From an uncultured Bacteroidales bacterium (GTDB lineage: Bacteria; Bacteroidota; Bacteroidia; Bacteroidales; F082), in assembly GCA_937884015.1 (NCBI GenBank), contig CALGBV010000365.1:1-5302 (forward strand): 5,302 bases of DNA, written 5' to 3'. Under the pieces are notes generated by a model. The model did no database searches. It was not told where the DNA came from and worked only from the letters and a program-made list of their open reading frames with translations. This document shows positions 4,844-5,302 of this stretch, in pieces; within the stretch, counting starts at the first letter, position 1, and every line of letters starts with the position of its first letter. A program made the position numbers and the translations under genes.

Positions 4844-5302
4844 TCAAAATCCAAATTCTCCAAACGTCGAAGCCGGCAATCCATCGCCATTGACCAGATT
4901 GGCATCAGTTGTAGGTTGCCAACCATAGCGCACGAAGCGCGGATTTTGGATGCTGTCGTTCCAAACTTTCACCTGATTTCCAATAATTTCCGCATTTGCG
5001 GGAACAAACTGACCTTCCTGTTCGGCAATCTCGAAAGTGCGCAAGGCTTTGCCGTCGCTGGCGTGAAGGCCTTCTGCATAGTCGAAACTAACGAAAATGG
5101 CGTTGTCTTTCGTTTCGATGGATTTGAAAAGTGGTCCTGACGGAACCACATCGAAGCCATACATATCGTGCAAAGCCCAGCGGGCGAGGCGTTGCCCGAC
5201 GGCTTTCTTGTGGCGTGGATGCACATCGTTTTTGTCGCCGAAATCGCTGCAAACCGCCATGCCCGTATTTTTCAACTTGCTCATTAACAGCCGCTGACTG
5301 TT
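4844..5302 (-). CDS. Sialate O-acetylesterase-like protein, C-terminal part (5' end outside window)
   Basis: The reading frame is open to the right edge and gives the last 152 residues of a larger protein, so the ATG at 5284 is internal, not the start. Near the edge, a QRLL...NTGMAV segment leads into NDVHP, with Asp26 and His28 of the visible part. This matches the DxHP motif bearing the catalytic histidine of SGNH-hydrolase sialate O-acetylesterases. The C-terminal beta-rich part and the ending RYGWQPTTDANLVN then GLPASTF are typical of the family. The enzyme removes O-acetyl groups from sialic acids or related acetylated glycans; Bacteroidetes members are usually exported and serve host- or plant-glycan use. 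Catalytic Ser and signal peptide lie outside the window, so export and activity cannot be confirmed. It converges on the M56 gene across the shared terminator. Confidence 0.88.
   Translation of the reverse strand, partial: NSQRLLMSKLKNTGMAVCSDFGDKNDVHPRHKKAVGQRLARWALHDMYGFDVVPSGPLFKSIETKDNAIFVSFDYAEGLHASDGKALRTFEIAEQEGQFVPANAEIIGNQVKVWNDSIQNPRFVRYGWQPTTDANLVNGDGLPASTFGEFGF

Noticed and set aside
4754..5140. Plus-strand frame over the terminator and the esterase gene
   Set aside because: It begins inside the terminator hairpin and runs antisense to a clearly recognisable esterase.
5282..5284. ATG as the start of the esterase gene
   Set aside because: The frame stays open upstream to the window edge, and the residues before it (NSQRLL) fit the family, so the gene continues outside.

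Overview
The window looks like chromosomal DNA of a Bacteroidota (Bacteroidales-like) bacterium. Three things point there. Four promoter-like sites match the Bacteroidetes -7 element TAnnTTTG. Genes start without a Shine-Dalgarno sequence, behind A/T-rich leaders. The main protein fuses an M56 (BlaR1-type) protease to TonB C-terminal-like domains, an architecture typical of this phylum. The species cannot be told from the sequence.

Layout. Positions 1-55 hold most of a tRNA-Thr(CGU) on the minus strand, cut by the window edge. A small four-segment membrane protein of unknown function follows at 176-592 (+). It overlaps, tail to tail, an all-helical HEAT/ARM-like hypothetical protein at 572-1105 (-). 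A divergent control region (about 1106-1316) contains two back-to-back promoters, a 16-bp inverted repeat that is a candidate BlaI operator, and a leader able to form competing hairpins. The leader runs into a BlaI/MecI/CopY-family repressor gene (1317-1682). The 287 bp after it have no gene, no terminator and no recognisable promoter. They are built largely of degenerate 7-bp and 8-bp tandem repeats. Next is a 918-residue M56 metalloprotease with four periplasmic TonB_C-like repeats (1970-4726). A strong, probably bidirectional, terminator separates it from the convergent 3' end of a sialate O-acetylesterase-like gene (4844 to the right edge, minus strand).

How the genes work together. The repressor and the M56 protein form a BlaI-BlaR1-type pair. 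In the known systems, a signal in the periplasm activates the cytoplasmic zinc protease, which leads to loss of the repressor and derepression of its targets. Here the periplasmic part has no recognisable penicillin-binding domain. It carries three well-conserved and one degenerate TonB C-terminal-like domains plus an unrecognised segment of about 110 residues, so the signal is probably not a beta-lactam bound directly. No beta-lactamase or other obvious target gene is in the window. The remaining genes show no visible functional link to this pair.
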